57,521 nucleotides of DNA. Origin: Bacillota bacterium. GTDB taxonomy: Bacteria > Bacillota > Clostridia > Christensenellales > CAG-138. The position numbers and the translations under genes were made by a program. The stretch is taken from assembly GCA_016286445.1 (NCBI GenBank), contig JAEESS010000009.1, forward strand, positions 1-57,521, in the 5' to 3' direction. Shown here piece after piece: positions 49,370 to 57,521 of the stretch (positions are counted from its first letter, which is position 1; each line of letters opens with the position of its first letter). Below the pieces are notes generated by a model. The model had not been told where the DNA came from, did not search any database, and worked only from the letters and a program-made list of their open reading frames with translations.

Positions 49370-50290
49370 TTATTCCTCCGTTTCCAAAAGCGCCTGCGCG
49401 AAGTCGTCCGCGTCGAAGCGCTTGAGATCGTCGATGCCCTCGCCCACGCCGATGAAGCGGATCGGGACCTTGAGCATGTCGGATATCTGCACGGTCACGC
49501 CGCCCTTTGCGGTGCCGTCGAGCTTGGTCAGGATCACGCCGGTGAGCTCACAGACCTCCAGGAACGCCTCCGCCTGCGCGACAGCGTTCTGCCCAGTCGT
49601 CGCGTCGAGCACCAAAAGTACCTCGCACGGGGTATCCGGCAGCTCGCGTGCGATGACGCGGCGGATCTTATTGAGCTCGTTCATCAGGTTCTTCTTGTTG
49701 TGGAGCCGTCCCGCGGTATCGACGAGCAGCAGATCGCAGCCCTTTGCGCGGTACGAAGCGATCGCATCGAACACGACCGCCGCCGGGTCCGCGCCTTCCT
49801 GGTGGCGCACCATCGGCACGCCCGCGCGGTTCGCCCACTCGCCGAGCTGCTCCGCCGCCGCCGCGCGGAAGGTGTCTGCCGCGGCGATCATGGGCTTCCG
49901 CCCGGCTGATGCGTACTCGTTTGCGATCTTGCCGATCGTGGTCGTTTTGCCGACGCCGTTGACGCCGACGATCAAAAGGACTGCGGGACCTTCATCCGCC
50001 AGAAAGGGCTTCGTTGTCCGCACCGCATCCGAGATCAGCCGTTCGAGCGCTTTCTTTGCGTCCGCGCGGTCGGTGATCTTTTCCGCCTTGACCTTATCGC
50101 GCAGCCCGTCCAAAAGCCGTTCCGCGGTCTCCATGCCCATGTCGGCAAGAATCATGGCTTCCTCGAGCTCCTCATAGAAGTCGTCGTTGATGCCGTCCTT
50201 GTTGAACAGGGTCGAAAACCAGTTGCTCGTTTTGTGCATGCCTTCCTTCAAACGGGAAAGCCAGCTTTTTTTCTTTTCCTTTTGCTCCAT
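49370..50290 (-). CDS. ftsY: Signal recognition particle receptor FtsY
   Basis: 306 residues. The short charged N-terminus (MEQKEKKKSWLSRLKEGMHKT) is a membrane-targeting helix. The NG domain has GVNGVGKTTTIGKIA (G1), DTFRAAAAEQLGEWA, LVDTAGRLHNKKNLM, TKLDGTAKGG and GVGEGIDDL. It receives ribosome-SRP complexes at the membrane. The ATG at 50290 overlaps the smc stop (TAATG). It is the last gene of rnc-smc-ftsY, a common order in Bacillota. Confidence 0.96.
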   Translation of the reverse strand: MEQKEKKKSWLSRLKEGMHKTSNWFSTLFNKDGINDDFYEELEEAMILADMGMETAERLLDGLRDKVKAEKITDRADAKKALERLISDAVRTTKPFLADEGPAVLLIVGVNGVGKTTTIGKIANEYASAGRKPMIAAADTFRAAAAEQLGEWANRAGVPMVRHQEGADPAAVVFDAIASYRAKGCDLLLVDTAGRLHNKKNLMNELNKIRRVIARELPDTPCEVLLVLDATTGQNAVAQAEAFLEVCELTGVILTKLDGTAKGGVTVQISDMLKVPIRFIGVGEGIDDLKRFDADDFAQALLETEE

Positions 50291-53200
50291 TATGCCGTTT
50301 CTCCGAATCTTGCCGAGACGATGCTCGAGATGCCTTTTTCTTCCATTGCGACGCCGTAGAGCGTGTCGCAAACCTCCATGCTGCCCTTGCGGTGCGTGAT
50401 GATGATGAACTGCGTCCCTTCGGAATACGCCTTGAGATAGTTTGCAAACTTCGTCACATTCGCTTCATCCAGCGAGGTCTCGATCTCGTCGAGCACGCAG
50501 AACGCCGGCGCCTTTAATTTCAGCATTGCAAACAGCAGCGCGATCGCCGTGAGCGCGCGTTCGCCGCCCGAAAGCAGCGACAGAAGCTGCAGTTTCTTTC
50601 CCGGTGGCTGCGCAATGATGTCGATGTCGCAGTTTAAGACGTCGTTCTTGTCCGAAAGCCGCAGCTCCGCGTGACCGCCGCCGAACAGCTCGACGAACGT
50701 GTCCGCAAAGTTCTGCTGGATCTTCTGAAACTCAACGACGAACGTCTGCTCCATCGTTTTGGTCAGCTGCCCGATCAGCGTATAGAGGTCGTTCTTTGCC
50801 TTTTCGAGATCGTTGTACTGCGTCGAAAGCGATTCAAAGCGCTCGGACACCGTGCGGTAATCCTCGATCGCGGAGACGTTGATGTCGCCGAGTCCCTTGA
50901 TCTCGCCCTTCAATGCGCCGACGCGCTGCTGCGTTGCGCCGACCGCAATGTCGTGCCGAAGCGCCTGCGCGTTCTCATACGTCAGCTCGTAGTCCTCCCA
51001 GATCCGGTCCGCGCTCGCTCTGAGCTCCATCTCCATGCGGCTCTGCGCAAGCTCGTTCCTGTGCTTGCGTTCGCCGAGCGTGCGGTATGCGTCCGCAAGC
51101 CCGTCGCGCTCACGCCGGTACTGGCTCAGCAGCTCATTGATGCGCGTGCGTTCCGCTTCAAGCTTGCTCTGCTCCTCCTTGGCAAGGCGAAGCGCTTCCT
51201 GCTCGCCCGAAATGCTCTTTTCCATTTCGGACAGGCGCGCGTTCGCCGCTTCGACCGACGCCGAAAGCGTCTTGATCTCCGCCTCAAACGACTGCACGCG
51301 CTGTTCGGTAAGCGCAAGATCGCGATTGAGACGCTGATGCTCCGCATGCCTTGCGTCCGCTTCCTTTTCCAGCGCGGTAAGCCTGATGCGGCTTTCGGTC
51401 AGCGCATTCATGCGCAGCTCGCGCGCGTTCTTCGCTTCGGCGATCGAAAGCTGTTCCTTGCGGATGTCCTCGGTAGAAAGCAGATTTCTCTGCCGGATAT
51501 CGTCCTCCACAGACGCCGCGGAAGCTCTGCGCTTTTCGATATCGGCGATGCTCTCGTTGACGTCGCCGCGCTCGTCGATCAATTCCTGCACGGCTTCTTC
51601 GGCTTCCCGAAGATCGCGTTCGATGATCTCGCTCTGCTCCCGAAGGCGGACAAGCTCCAGCTCGTCCTCGTGCGATGCGCCGAGGAAACCGTCGATCTGG
51701 GCGTCCTTCAAAAGCATCTGTTTTTTCTGCGCTTCGATCTGTTTTTGCTTCTCGGCAACCGCCTTCTCTGCGGTTTTGATCTGCTTTTTGATCTCCTCGA
51801 CCTCGCGTTCGCGTCCCAGAAGTGAAAAGCCGGATTTCTTCAGACTGCCGCCCGTCATCGTGCCGCCGGTGGACAGGAAATCGCCCAGGAGCGTTGCGAT
51901 GTGGAACGCGCCTTTGGACTTTTTCTTGAGCGCGATCGCGTCGTCGAGCGTTTCGGCGACGACCGTGCGTCCCAAAAGATACTCCGCGACCACGGAACAG
52001 CGTTTGTCGCAGGTGATGAGCTCGCTTGCCAGCCCCACAACGCCCGGTTCCGAGAGCAGCGCGCGCTCCTTTTCGGAAAGCGGGTTCGGCAGCAGCATCG
52101 TCGTCGGCAGCAGCGTGACCCTGCCGAGATCGTTCCGCCGCGCGTATTCGATGACCGTTTTCGCGTCCTCGGCGCTCGTTGTGACGATGTTCTGCAGCGA
52201 TCCGCCGAGCGCCATGCCGATCGCCGTCTCGACCTTTTTCGGTACCTTCAAAAGCTCTGCGACCGGTCCGATGATGCAGCCTTTCAGCGCGGGATCCTTT
52301 TCTGCGGCGGAAAGCACCGCGCGTACGCTGTTCTGATAGCCCTCGTGCGAGCGTACCATTTCGGAAAGCACGCGCTCGCGCGAAGAGAGCGCGCCGACGT
52401 TCTGCTCGGCGATTTTCAACTCCGCCTGCAGCGCCAAAAAGTCCGATTCCATTTCGAGCCGTTCGCGCTGCGCTTCCTTGCGCGCCGCGATGTGCTCATT
52501 CATCTTCGCCGCCTGCGTTCCGACCGCTTTCTTTGCGGTCTCCGCCTCAGCCTTCAGCGCGTCGACCTTTGCCTTTGCTTCGGCGTCCTCGCCGTCCAGC
52601 GCCGTGAGACGGTCCCTGAGCGCCGCTGCCATCGTGTCGAAGCGGCTCAGATCGCTCTTTGCGTCGGCGAGCCGGTTCATCGCTTCCATGACCGCCGCCT
52701 TCTGCTCCTCGACCGCCTTCTCACGGCCTAAAATGGCATCGTCCATGCTTTGAAGCGCTTCGGTCTCCGCCGTGATCTTTTCGGTCAGCGCCGCAAGCTC
52801 CTCGACGTTCGTGCCGTCTTGCTCGTTCTGCGCGATCTGCGCCTTTAATTCCGCACACGCGCGCAGCGCACCGTCGCGCTCGCCGCCGACACGCCCGATT
52901 TCCTTCTTGGCGTGCTCGCGCCGCTCGATCAAAAGATTGCTCTCGCCGACGTGCGATTCCACGCCGGACAGCATTTCGATGACCTTGTTCTGCTGTGCGC
53001 CCGCGCGTTCGTCGATCACACGCAGCTGCGATTCCAGCTCCAGCGACTGGTCGCCGAGCGTACGGCTCTTTTCCTCATTCAGCGCGATGTCCTGATCGAG
53101 CGCCGCGGTCTGCTCCGCAAGCGTCCTCATGCGCTCCTTCATGCGGTCGCTGTTATAGAGGAACAGGTTGACTTCGAGGTCTTTTAGCTCCTCGCGAAGC

Positions 53201-53850
53201 TTCAGATACACCCGCGCCGTCGCGCTCTGCTCCTTCAGCGGCTCCAGCCGCTCGCCGAGCTCCTTCAATGTGTCCGCAATGCGCTCCATATTGCGCTCAG
53301 TGTTCTCAAGCTTGCGTTCGGCTTCCTCCTTGCGGACGCGGTAGCGCATCACGCCCGCCGCTTCTTCGAGCGCCGTTCTGCGGTCGCCCGATTTGTTTGA
53401 AAGGATCTCGTCGACGCGTCCCTGCGAAATGATCGAGTATCCGTCCTTGCCGATGCCCGTATCGCGGAACAGCTCGGAGATGTCCTTTAGGCGGCAGTTG
53501 CGCCCGTTCAGTACATATTCGCTCTCGCCCGATCGGAACATGCGCCGCGTCACCGCGACCTCATCGTACTCGATCGGCAGCAGATGATCGGCGTTGTCGA
53601 ACGTCAGCGTGACCTCGCACATCGACTGCGGCTTACGCTTCTGCGTGCCGTTGAAGATGACGTCCTCCATTTTCGAGCCGCGCAAAGCACGCGCGCTTTG
53701 CTCGCCGAGCACCCAGCGCACCGCGTCGGAGATATTGCTCTTGCCGCTGCCGTTCGGTCCGATGACCGCCGTGATCCCCGAGCCGAATTGCAGCTCGGTC
53801 TTTTTCGCAAACGACTTGAAGCCGGATATTTCCAATCTGACAAGTCTCAT
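50290..53850 (-). CDS. smc: Chromosome segregation protein SMC
   Basis: 1186 residues, the usual size. Walker A is GPNGSGKSNISDAVRWVLGEQ at about 32-52. Two long coiled coils (about 170-500 and 670-1010) flank a hinge (about 515-665, with GPVAELLKVPKKVETAIGMALGGSLQNIV). The C-terminal ATPase half has LLSGGERALTAIALLFA and Walker B FCVLDEIETSLDEANV. The usual Walker B context is VDAALD; here it is IETSLD, still with the catalytic Glu. It is the condensin ATPase for chromosome compaction. The start overlaps the rnc stop by ATGA. Confidence 0.97.
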   Translation of the reverse strand: MRLVRLEISGFKSFAKKTELQFGSGITAVIGPNGSGKSNISDAVRWVLGEQSARALRGSKMEDVIFNGTQKRKPQSMCEVTLTFDNADHLLPIEYDEVAVTRRMFRSGESEYVLNGRNCRLKDISELFRDTGIGKDGYSIISQGRVDEILSNKSGDRRTALEEAAGVMRYRVRKEEAERKLENTERNMERIADTLKELGERLEPLKEQSATARVYLKLREELKDLEVNLFLYNSDRMKERMRTLAEQTAALDQDIALNEEKSRTLGDQSLELESQLRVIDERAGAQQNKVIEMLSGVESHVGESNLLIERREHAKKEIGRVGGERDGALRACAELKAQIAQNEQDGTNVEELAALTEKITAETEALQSMDDAILGREKAVEEQKAAVMEAMNRLADAKSDLSRFDTMAAALRDRLTALDGEDAEAKAKVDALKAEAETAKKAVGTQAAKMNEHIAARKEAQRERLEMESDFLALQAELKIAEQNVGALSSRERVLSEMVRSHEGYQNSVRAVLSAAEKDPALKGCIIGPVAELLKVPKKVETAIGMALGGSLQNIVTTSAEDAKTVIEYARRNDLGRVTLLPTTMLLPNPLSEKERALLSEPGVVGLASELITCDKRCSVVAEYLLGRTVVAETLDDAIALKKKSKGAFHIATLLGDFLSTGGTMTGGSLKKSGFSLLGREREVEEIKKQIKTAEKAVAEKQKQIEAQKKQMLLKDAQIDGFLGASHEDELELVRLREQSEIIERDLREAEEAVQELIDERGDVNESIADIEKRRASAASVEDDIRQRNLLSTEDIRKEQLSIAEAKNARELRMNALTESRIRLTALEKEADARHAEHQRLNRDLALTEQRVQSFEAEIKTLSASVEAANARLSEMEKSISGEQEALRLAKEEQSKLEAERTRINELLSQYRRERDGLADAYRTLGERKHRNELAQSRMEMELRASADRIWEDYELTYENAQALRHDIAVGATQQRVGALKGEIKGLGDINVSAIEDYRTVSERFESLSTQYNDLEKAKNDLYTLIGQLTKTMEQTFVVEFQKIQQNFADTFVELFGGGHAELRLSDKNDVLNCDIDIIAQPPGKKLQLLSLLSGGERALTAIALLFAMLKLKAPAFCVLDEIETSLDEANVTKFANYLKAYSEGTQFIIITHRKGSMEVCDTLYGVAMEEKGISSIVSARFGETA

Positions 53851-54536
53851 TTTGTTTCCAATCTGTTCAGCGCGTCCTCGGCGGCAGCCTGTCCCGCGCT
53901 CTGTTTTGAATGTCCCGTGCCCTCGCCGAGCACCTCGCCGTCCAGCACCGCCTGCATCGTAAACGTCTTGGCGTGATCGGGTCCCGATTCGCCGACCATC
54001 CGATAGGTCACCTGTTTTCCGTGCGTCTTCGCGTGGATCAGCTCCTGCAGCCGCGTCTTGTGATCCTTTTCAAACACCGGTGCGGAAAGATCGAGCAGCG
54101 GCAGCACAAACCGGTGGATAAACGTTCTTGCCGGCGTAAAGCCGCCGTCCAGATAGATCGCCGCGATCACCGCCTCGAACGCGTCGGACAGGATCGAGGG
54201 CTTCTGCCTGCCGCCGCTCGCGTCCTCGCCGCGTCCCAAAAGCAGGTATTCGCCGAGCCCGACGCCCTTTGCGGCGCGAAACAGCGCGTCCTCGCAGACG
54301 ATCGACGCGCGGCTTTTGGTGAGCTGTCCCTCCTGCATGTTCGGAAAGCGGGAAAAAAGCTCCTCGGACACGCAAAGCTCCAGCACCGCGTCGCCCAAAA
54401 ACTCCATGCGCTCGTTGTCGCCGCCGATCCCCGGCACATACGACGAATGCATCAGGGCGCGCTTCAAAAACTCGGGCTTTATAAACGTGTACCCGATCCG
54501 GTTCTGTAATTCAGTAAGGTGTTCTTTCGTCAGCAT
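53847..54536 (-). CDS. rnc: Ribonuclease III
   Basis: 229 residues. The catalytic signature NERMEFLGDAVLEL near residue 40 carries the acidic residues for double-strand RNA cleavage, with a second acidic region in SDAFEAVIAAIYLDGG. The C-terminal double-stranded RNA-binding domain is LQELIHAKTHGKQVTYRMVGESGPDHAKTFTMQAVLDG. No strong SD is seen before the ATG at 54536. A terminator separates it from acpP 16 bases upstream, so expression of rnc-smc-ftsY may rely on partial readthrough or on a promoter within acpP. Confidence 0.96.
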   Translation of the reverse strand: MLTKEHLTELQNRIGYTFIKPEFLKRALMHSSYVPGIGGDNERMEFLGDAVLELCVSEELFSRFPNMQEGQLTKSRASIVCEDALFRAAKGVGLGEYLLLGRGEDASGGRQKPSILSDAFEAVIAAIYLDGGFTPARTFIHRFVLPLLDLSAPVFEKDHKTRLQELIHAKTHGKQVTYRMVGESGPDHAKTFTMQAVLDGEVLGEGTGHSKQSAGQAAAEDALNRLETK

Positions 54537-54551
54537 ACGATTCTATTTACC

Positions 54552-54582
54552 AAAAAACCCGCACTGATCTCGTGCGGGTTCG
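54552..54582 (-). terminator. Terminator/attenuator between acpP and rnc
   Basis: Minus strand AACCCGCAC-GAGATCA-GTGCGGGTT followed by TTTTTT. It ends 15 bases before the rnc start codon. Confidence 0.8.
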
Positions 54583-54603
54583 GTTCGACTTGCCTGTTTC
54601 CGC

Positions 54604-54825
54604 TTATTTCTGCAGATAACGAAGAATATCGCCGACGGTCTGCACTTTGGGCAGTTCTTCATCGGGGATCTCGGTGTCGAATTCCTGTTCCAGATCCATG
54701 ACGAGTTCGACTACGTCCAGAGAATCCGCATGCAGATCCTCCACAAGATGGCTCTCCATCGTGATGGTCTTGGGGTCGATATCCAGCTGTTTGCCGATGA
54801 TCTCGCAGATTTTTTCGAATTCCAT
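54604..54825 (-). CDS. acpP: Acyl carrier protein
   Basis: 73 residues, strongly acidic, with the phosphopantetheine attachment site DSL ([12 protein letters not shown], Ser near residue 35). It carries fatty-acyl chains during fatty acid synthesis after being loaded by a phosphopantetheinyl transferase; the Sfp-type fusion at 27.0 kb or an AcpS elsewhere could do this. It follows plsX, the common order. The SD is AAGGGAG. It has its own promoter overlapping the end of plsX and a terminator after it. Confidence 0.97.
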   Translation of the reverse strand: MEFEKICEIIGKQLDIDPKTITMESHLVEDLHADSLDVVELVMDLEQEFDTEIPDEELPKVQTVGDILRYLQK

Positions 54826-54868
54826 GATTACTCCCTTCCGTCCCGAAGGACGATTCGATCACTTGATT

Positions 54869-54898
54869 ATTTTACCGCAAAACATTTGCGTTTGTCAA
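54869..54898 (-). promoter_or_regulatory. Promoter of acpP
   Basis: Minus strand TTGACA (54893-54898), 18 bases, TAAAAT (54869-54874). The -35 overlaps the plsX stop codon. Confidence 0.7.
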
Positions 54899-55911
54899 TC
54901 CTCAATGTTCAGCGTCTCCGCGAACGCGCCGATCTTTTCCGTCACGCCGCCGCGCACGAGCCGCGTTGCCTGCAGAAGGCACACCTTGACCGACTTCGCG
55001 TCCGAGCTGCCGTGCCCCTTGATGATGCCGCCGTTGATGCCCAAGAGAGGCGCGCCGCCGTATTCGGTGTAGTCCAGCTTCTTTTTGAGCGTCGAAAACG
55101 CCGGTTTGCCGATCAGCCCCGCAAGCTTGCCGCGCGTCGATTCCATCAGCGATTTTTTCAGCATCGTCGCGATCCACTTTGCCACGCCCTCGGTCGTTTT
55201 CAGCATCACGTTGCCGTCGAAGCCGTCGCAGACCAGCACGTCGACCGCGCCGCTCGTAAGATCCCGCGCCTCGACGTTGCCGATAAAGTTCAGCCCCTCG
55301 ACCGCCATGAGACGCTGATGCGCTTCCTTGACGAGCGCGTTGCCCTTCTCCTCCTCGGTGCCGTTGCAAAGCAGCCCGACCCGCGGATTCTTCACGCCCT
55401 CGACCGATTCGAGATACGCCGCGCCCATCAGCGCAAACTGCACGAGATATCCCGGCTTGCAGTCCGTGTTTGCGCCGCAGTCGATGATCTCGGTCACCGT
55501 GCCCGCCGTCGTCGGGATCAGCGTCGCAAGCGCGGGACGCTTGATGCCCTTATGCCGACGCACGATCAGCGTCGCGCCGGTCAGCACCGCGCCGGTAGAG
55601 CCTGCCGAGAAGAAGCAGTCTGCTTCGTGATCGCGCACGGCTTCGAGCGCCTTGACAAGGCTCGAATCCTTCTTCTTGCGGATCGCCTCGGTCGGATGCT
55701 CGCCCATTTCGATCGTCTCGGTCGTACAGACGGTCTCGATCCGGTTCGCAATTTCCGGATGCGCCGCCGTAAATTCCTTCAAAACATCTTCATTGCCGAA
55801 CAGCCGGAGGTTCACGCCCTCCGCTTCCTTTTCCTTCAAAAATGCCAGAACGCCGTCCAGCACCGCCTGCGGCGCGTTGTCGCCGCCCATCACGTCAACT
55901 GCAAGCTTCAT
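54895..55911 (-). CDS. plsX: Phosphate acyltransferase PlsX
   Basis: 338 residues. PlsX turns acyl-ACP into acyl-phosphate for phospholipid synthesis. The start MKLAVDVMGGDNAPQAVLDG is the family opening, and SLVKALEAVRDHEADCFFSAGSTGAVLTGATLIV, GFDGNVMLKTTEGVAKWIATMLK and GGAPLLGINGGIIKGHGSSDAKS follow as expected. The ATG at 55911 has the SD GAGGGGAA; an upstream in-frame extension has no family sequence. It precedes acpP, its substrate carrier. Confidence 0.96.
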   Translation of the reverse strand: MKLAVDVMGGDNAPQAVLDGVLAFLKEKEAEGVNLRLFGNEDVLKEFTAAHPEIANRIETVCTTETIEMGEHPTEAIRKKKDSSLVKALEAVRDHEADCFFSAGSTGAVLTGATLIVRRHKGIKRPALATLIPTTAGTVTEIIDCGANTDCKPGYLVQFALMGAAYLESVEGVKNPRVGLLCNGTEEEKGNALVKEAHQRLMAVEGLNFIGNVEARDLTSGAVDVLVCDGFDGNVMLKTTEGVAKWIATMLKKSLMESTRGKLAGLIGKPAFSTLKKKLDYTEYGGAPLLGINGGIIKGHGSSDAKSVKVCLLQATRLVRGGVTEKIGAFAETLNIED

Positions 55912-55964
55912 AATTCCCCTCGCTCCGTAAAATCTACGATCCATCCGATCGCTTGAACCGTTTT

Positions 55965-55993
55965 ATTATACCCCATAATCCGCCGGGATGCAA
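55965..55993 (-). promoter_or_regulatory. Promoter of plsX
   Basis: Minus strand TTGCAT (55988-55993), 17 bases, TATAAT (55965-55970). It starts right after the terminator of the upstream gene. Confidence 0.75.
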
Positions 55994-55994
55994 G

Positions 55995-56021
55995 AAAAAT
56001 CGGGACGCCGAAACGTCCCGA
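55995..56021 (-). terminator. Terminator of the dockerin-LRR gene
   Basis: Minus strand TCGGGACG-TTTCGG-CGTCCCGA followed by TTTTTC. Its T run touches the -35 box of the plsX promoter. Confidence 0.85.
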
Positions 56022-56042
56022 ATACATTGCGGCTTCGCCGCA

Positions 56043-57521
56043 TCAAAGCGTATGGATCAGCCCGACGACAAACCGCAGGATCATCGCCGCGTCGGCAGCC
56101 GTGATCTTTCCGTCGCCGTTGACGTCCGCAAGCTGCAGCGCCGTGTCCGCAAGCGTTTCGAGCCCGATCACATGCCGCAGGATCAGCGCCGCATCGGCAG
56201 AGGTAACGGAGCCGTCCATGTTGGAGTCGCCCCTCAGAAGATACGGCTGCACGTCGTACTGCTGCGCGAAGGTGATATAGTCGGCGCTCCAGATCAAAAC
56301 GCCGTCACCCCGTTCCGGCTCGAAGCTTTCCCATTCCGCCGCATATTTCAGGCTGTATCTCAGATGCCAGATCACGCCCGGCGAAAGATCATATTGAAGC
56401 TCGCCGAGGCTTTGCCCGTCGCCGTTCCACATCACGGGACATTCGTATGCGGGATTCTCGTCCGGGTGCATCACGGGCGGCGGTCCGAGGAAAATGACCG
56501 TCGGCGTCGGACCGTAGGGATGGGAAGAACTGACGGCGGGATCCTCATAAAGCTCCCCGGTAAACCCTTCCGGATCCGTCCGGTACGTGCCGAACGTCTC
56601 CTTCCAAAAGAGATACCGCAGGCTCTCCGGCAGCGTGATCGTATCGAGCGAATCGCATTGGAAGAAGCTGTACGCGCCGACGGATTCGACGCCCTCCGGC
56701 AGCACGACGGTTTCGAGCGCACGAAGCCCGTAGCACGCGCCGTAAATCTCTTTTACGTCCGGTCCGAACACGACCGTCTTCAGATCGGGATTCGTCATGT
56801 TCGCACTGTCGTCCGTGTCGTTTGCGATCCGCCGGAATTCATGCGTGAACCCTAACGTGCAGCAAACGGATTTGATCCCCGCAGGGATCGTGAGCTCCGT
56901 CCTGCCCGTGCCGTTATAGCGAATCAGCACACCGTCGCCGACGACTACGACCTCGTCCGTCTGCCGTTCGATCCACGGCGTTCCCGCAAAGGCATTCAGC
57001 CCGATGCGCTTGACGGAATGCGGGATCGTGACCTCTGTGAGGCTGTCACAGTCCAAAAAAGCCGTAAACCCGATCTGCTCGACGCCGTTTTCAAGATGCA
57101 CGGAACGGAGCGAATCGCAGTCTGCGAACCCCGAAACCGTCCTGACCGTTCCCGGGATCGTCAGCTCTTCGATCGGCAGGCCGTTGAACGCCCAGTCTTC
57201 GATCACGCGGACCGAGCCGAGGTCGATTTCACGCAGGTTTTTGAGCACGTAAAGATCGCTTCCCGCCACGTCGAACCCGACGAGCTTCAGCGATTCGATC
57301 CCGTCCGCGACCTCCTCCCACGTCTTTCCGACGCGTTCGCCGATGTCGCGCAGGATCAGCCAGACGTCGCGCGTATCGTTTTGCAGATCCGGATCGCAGT
57401 ACAGATGCGTCAGCGTGAGCGCTTTGCCGTCGGCGCTGATCTCCCAGCCGATGCGGATCCGCGCGCGGTCAGGTTCGTCCGCGTCCCAATCCACGTATTC
57501 GCCCGAAAGCCCGTCCGCCGC
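56043..57521 (-). CDS. LRR protein with C-terminal type I dockerin (partial)
   Basis: The frame is open to the right edge of the window (reading AADGLSGEYVDWDADEPD at its start), so the N-terminus is missing. About 492 residues are visible. They include BspA-type LRR units (IEELTIPGTVRTVSGFADCDSLRSVHL, LTEVTIPHSVKRIGLNAFAGTPWI), a linker region, and a type I dockerin at the C-terminus: two Ca-binding segments GDSNMDGSVTSADAALILRH and DVNGDGKITAADAAMILRF. Dockerins bind cohesins on scaffoldins or on the cell surface. It differs from the giant LRR protein at 16.4 kb, which has no dockerin. The internal GTG at 57494 is not needed as a start. Confidence 0.9.
   Translation of the reverse strand, partial: AADGLSGEYVDWDADEPDRARIRIGWEISADGKALTLTHLYCDPDLQNDTRDVWLILRDIGERVGKTWEEVADGIESLKLVGFDVAGSDLYVLKNLREIDLGSVRVIEDWAFNGLPIEELTIPGTVRTVSGFADCDSLRSVHLENGVEQIGFTAFLDCDSLTEVTIPHSVKRIGLNAFAGTPWIERQTDEVVVVGDGVLIRYNGTGRTELTIPAGIKSVCCTLGFTHEFRRIANDTDDSANMTNPDLKTVVFGPDVKEIYGACYGLRALETVVLPEGVESVGAYSFFQCDSLDTITLPESLRYLFWKETFGTYRTDPEGFTGELYEDPAVSSSHPYGPTPTVIFLGPPPVMHPDENPAYECPVMWNGDGQSLGELQYDLSPGVIWHLRYSLKYAAEWESFEPERGDGVLIWSADYITFAQQYDVQPYLLRGDSNMDGSVTSADAALILRHVIGLETLADTALQLADVNGDGKITAADAAMILRFVVGLIHTL

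Overview
The window looks like a chromosomal segment of a GC-rich, spore-forming Bacillota of class Clostridia, probably an uncultured gut or rumen lineage. This is inferred from Gram-positive-type PolC, RNase Y, a GerA/GerB/GerC spore germination operon, BspA-type leucine-rich surface proteins, one dockerin protein, and Clostridia-like short palindromic repeats. The species cannot be named from sequence alone. No phage, plasmid or insertion-sequence transposase is visible.

Layout. 1-4.5 kb (minus): a polyamine ABC transporter operon (XRE-cupin regulator, potA, potB, potC, potD; potD runs off the edge). 4.7-7.5 kb: a uridine kinase divergent from a cytidylate-kinase-like gene and a MATE exporter. 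7.5-11.2 kb (minus): an ECF sigma factor with a membrane-anchored beta-propeller protein, and a membrane-anchored amidase-like protein that has lost its catalytic residues. 11.3-15.6 kb (plus): phospholipase-C-like, SLOG, membrane protein and class A PBP. 15.7-16.3 kb: a GntR regulator. 16.4-22.9 kb (minus): a 2142-residue secreted LRR protein. 23-28.8 kb (minus): one transcription unit of class 3 lipase, a phosphopantetheinyl transferase fused to a GIY-YIG domain, gerA, gerB, gerC and a 56-residue membrane protein. 28.8-33 kb (minus): MmcQ/YjbR, GNAT, tRNA-Trp, M19 dipeptidase and RNase Y. 33.1-35.3 kb (plus): a secreted protein sharing its C-terminal module with the giant LRR protein, behind a leader that could mask its ribosome binding site.

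35.3-46.2 kb (minus) is a conserved core cluster in the order pyrH, frr, a PASTA-like small gene, uppS, dxr, rseP, ispG, polC. The cdsA gene usually found between uppS and dxr is absent. About 1 kb of palindromic repeats carrying a DUF559 gene separates the PASTA-like gene from uppS. 46.3-49.1 kb: a secreted esterase (plus), then a sigma/anti-sigma pair (minus) with a duplicated 3' end and more repeats. 49.4-55.9 kb (minus): plsX, acpP, rnc, smc, ftsY. The window ends inside a dockerin-LRR protein.

The most unusual items are: the repeat block, whose units supply a Shine-Dalgarno sequence and C-terminal tails to genes and carry nested cassettes; the germination operon with its PPTase/GIY-YIG fusion, lipase and tiny membrane protein; the catalytically stripped amidase homologue; and the riboswitch-like leader at 33.2 kb. 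All calls come from reading the sequence and translations; no database search was run.
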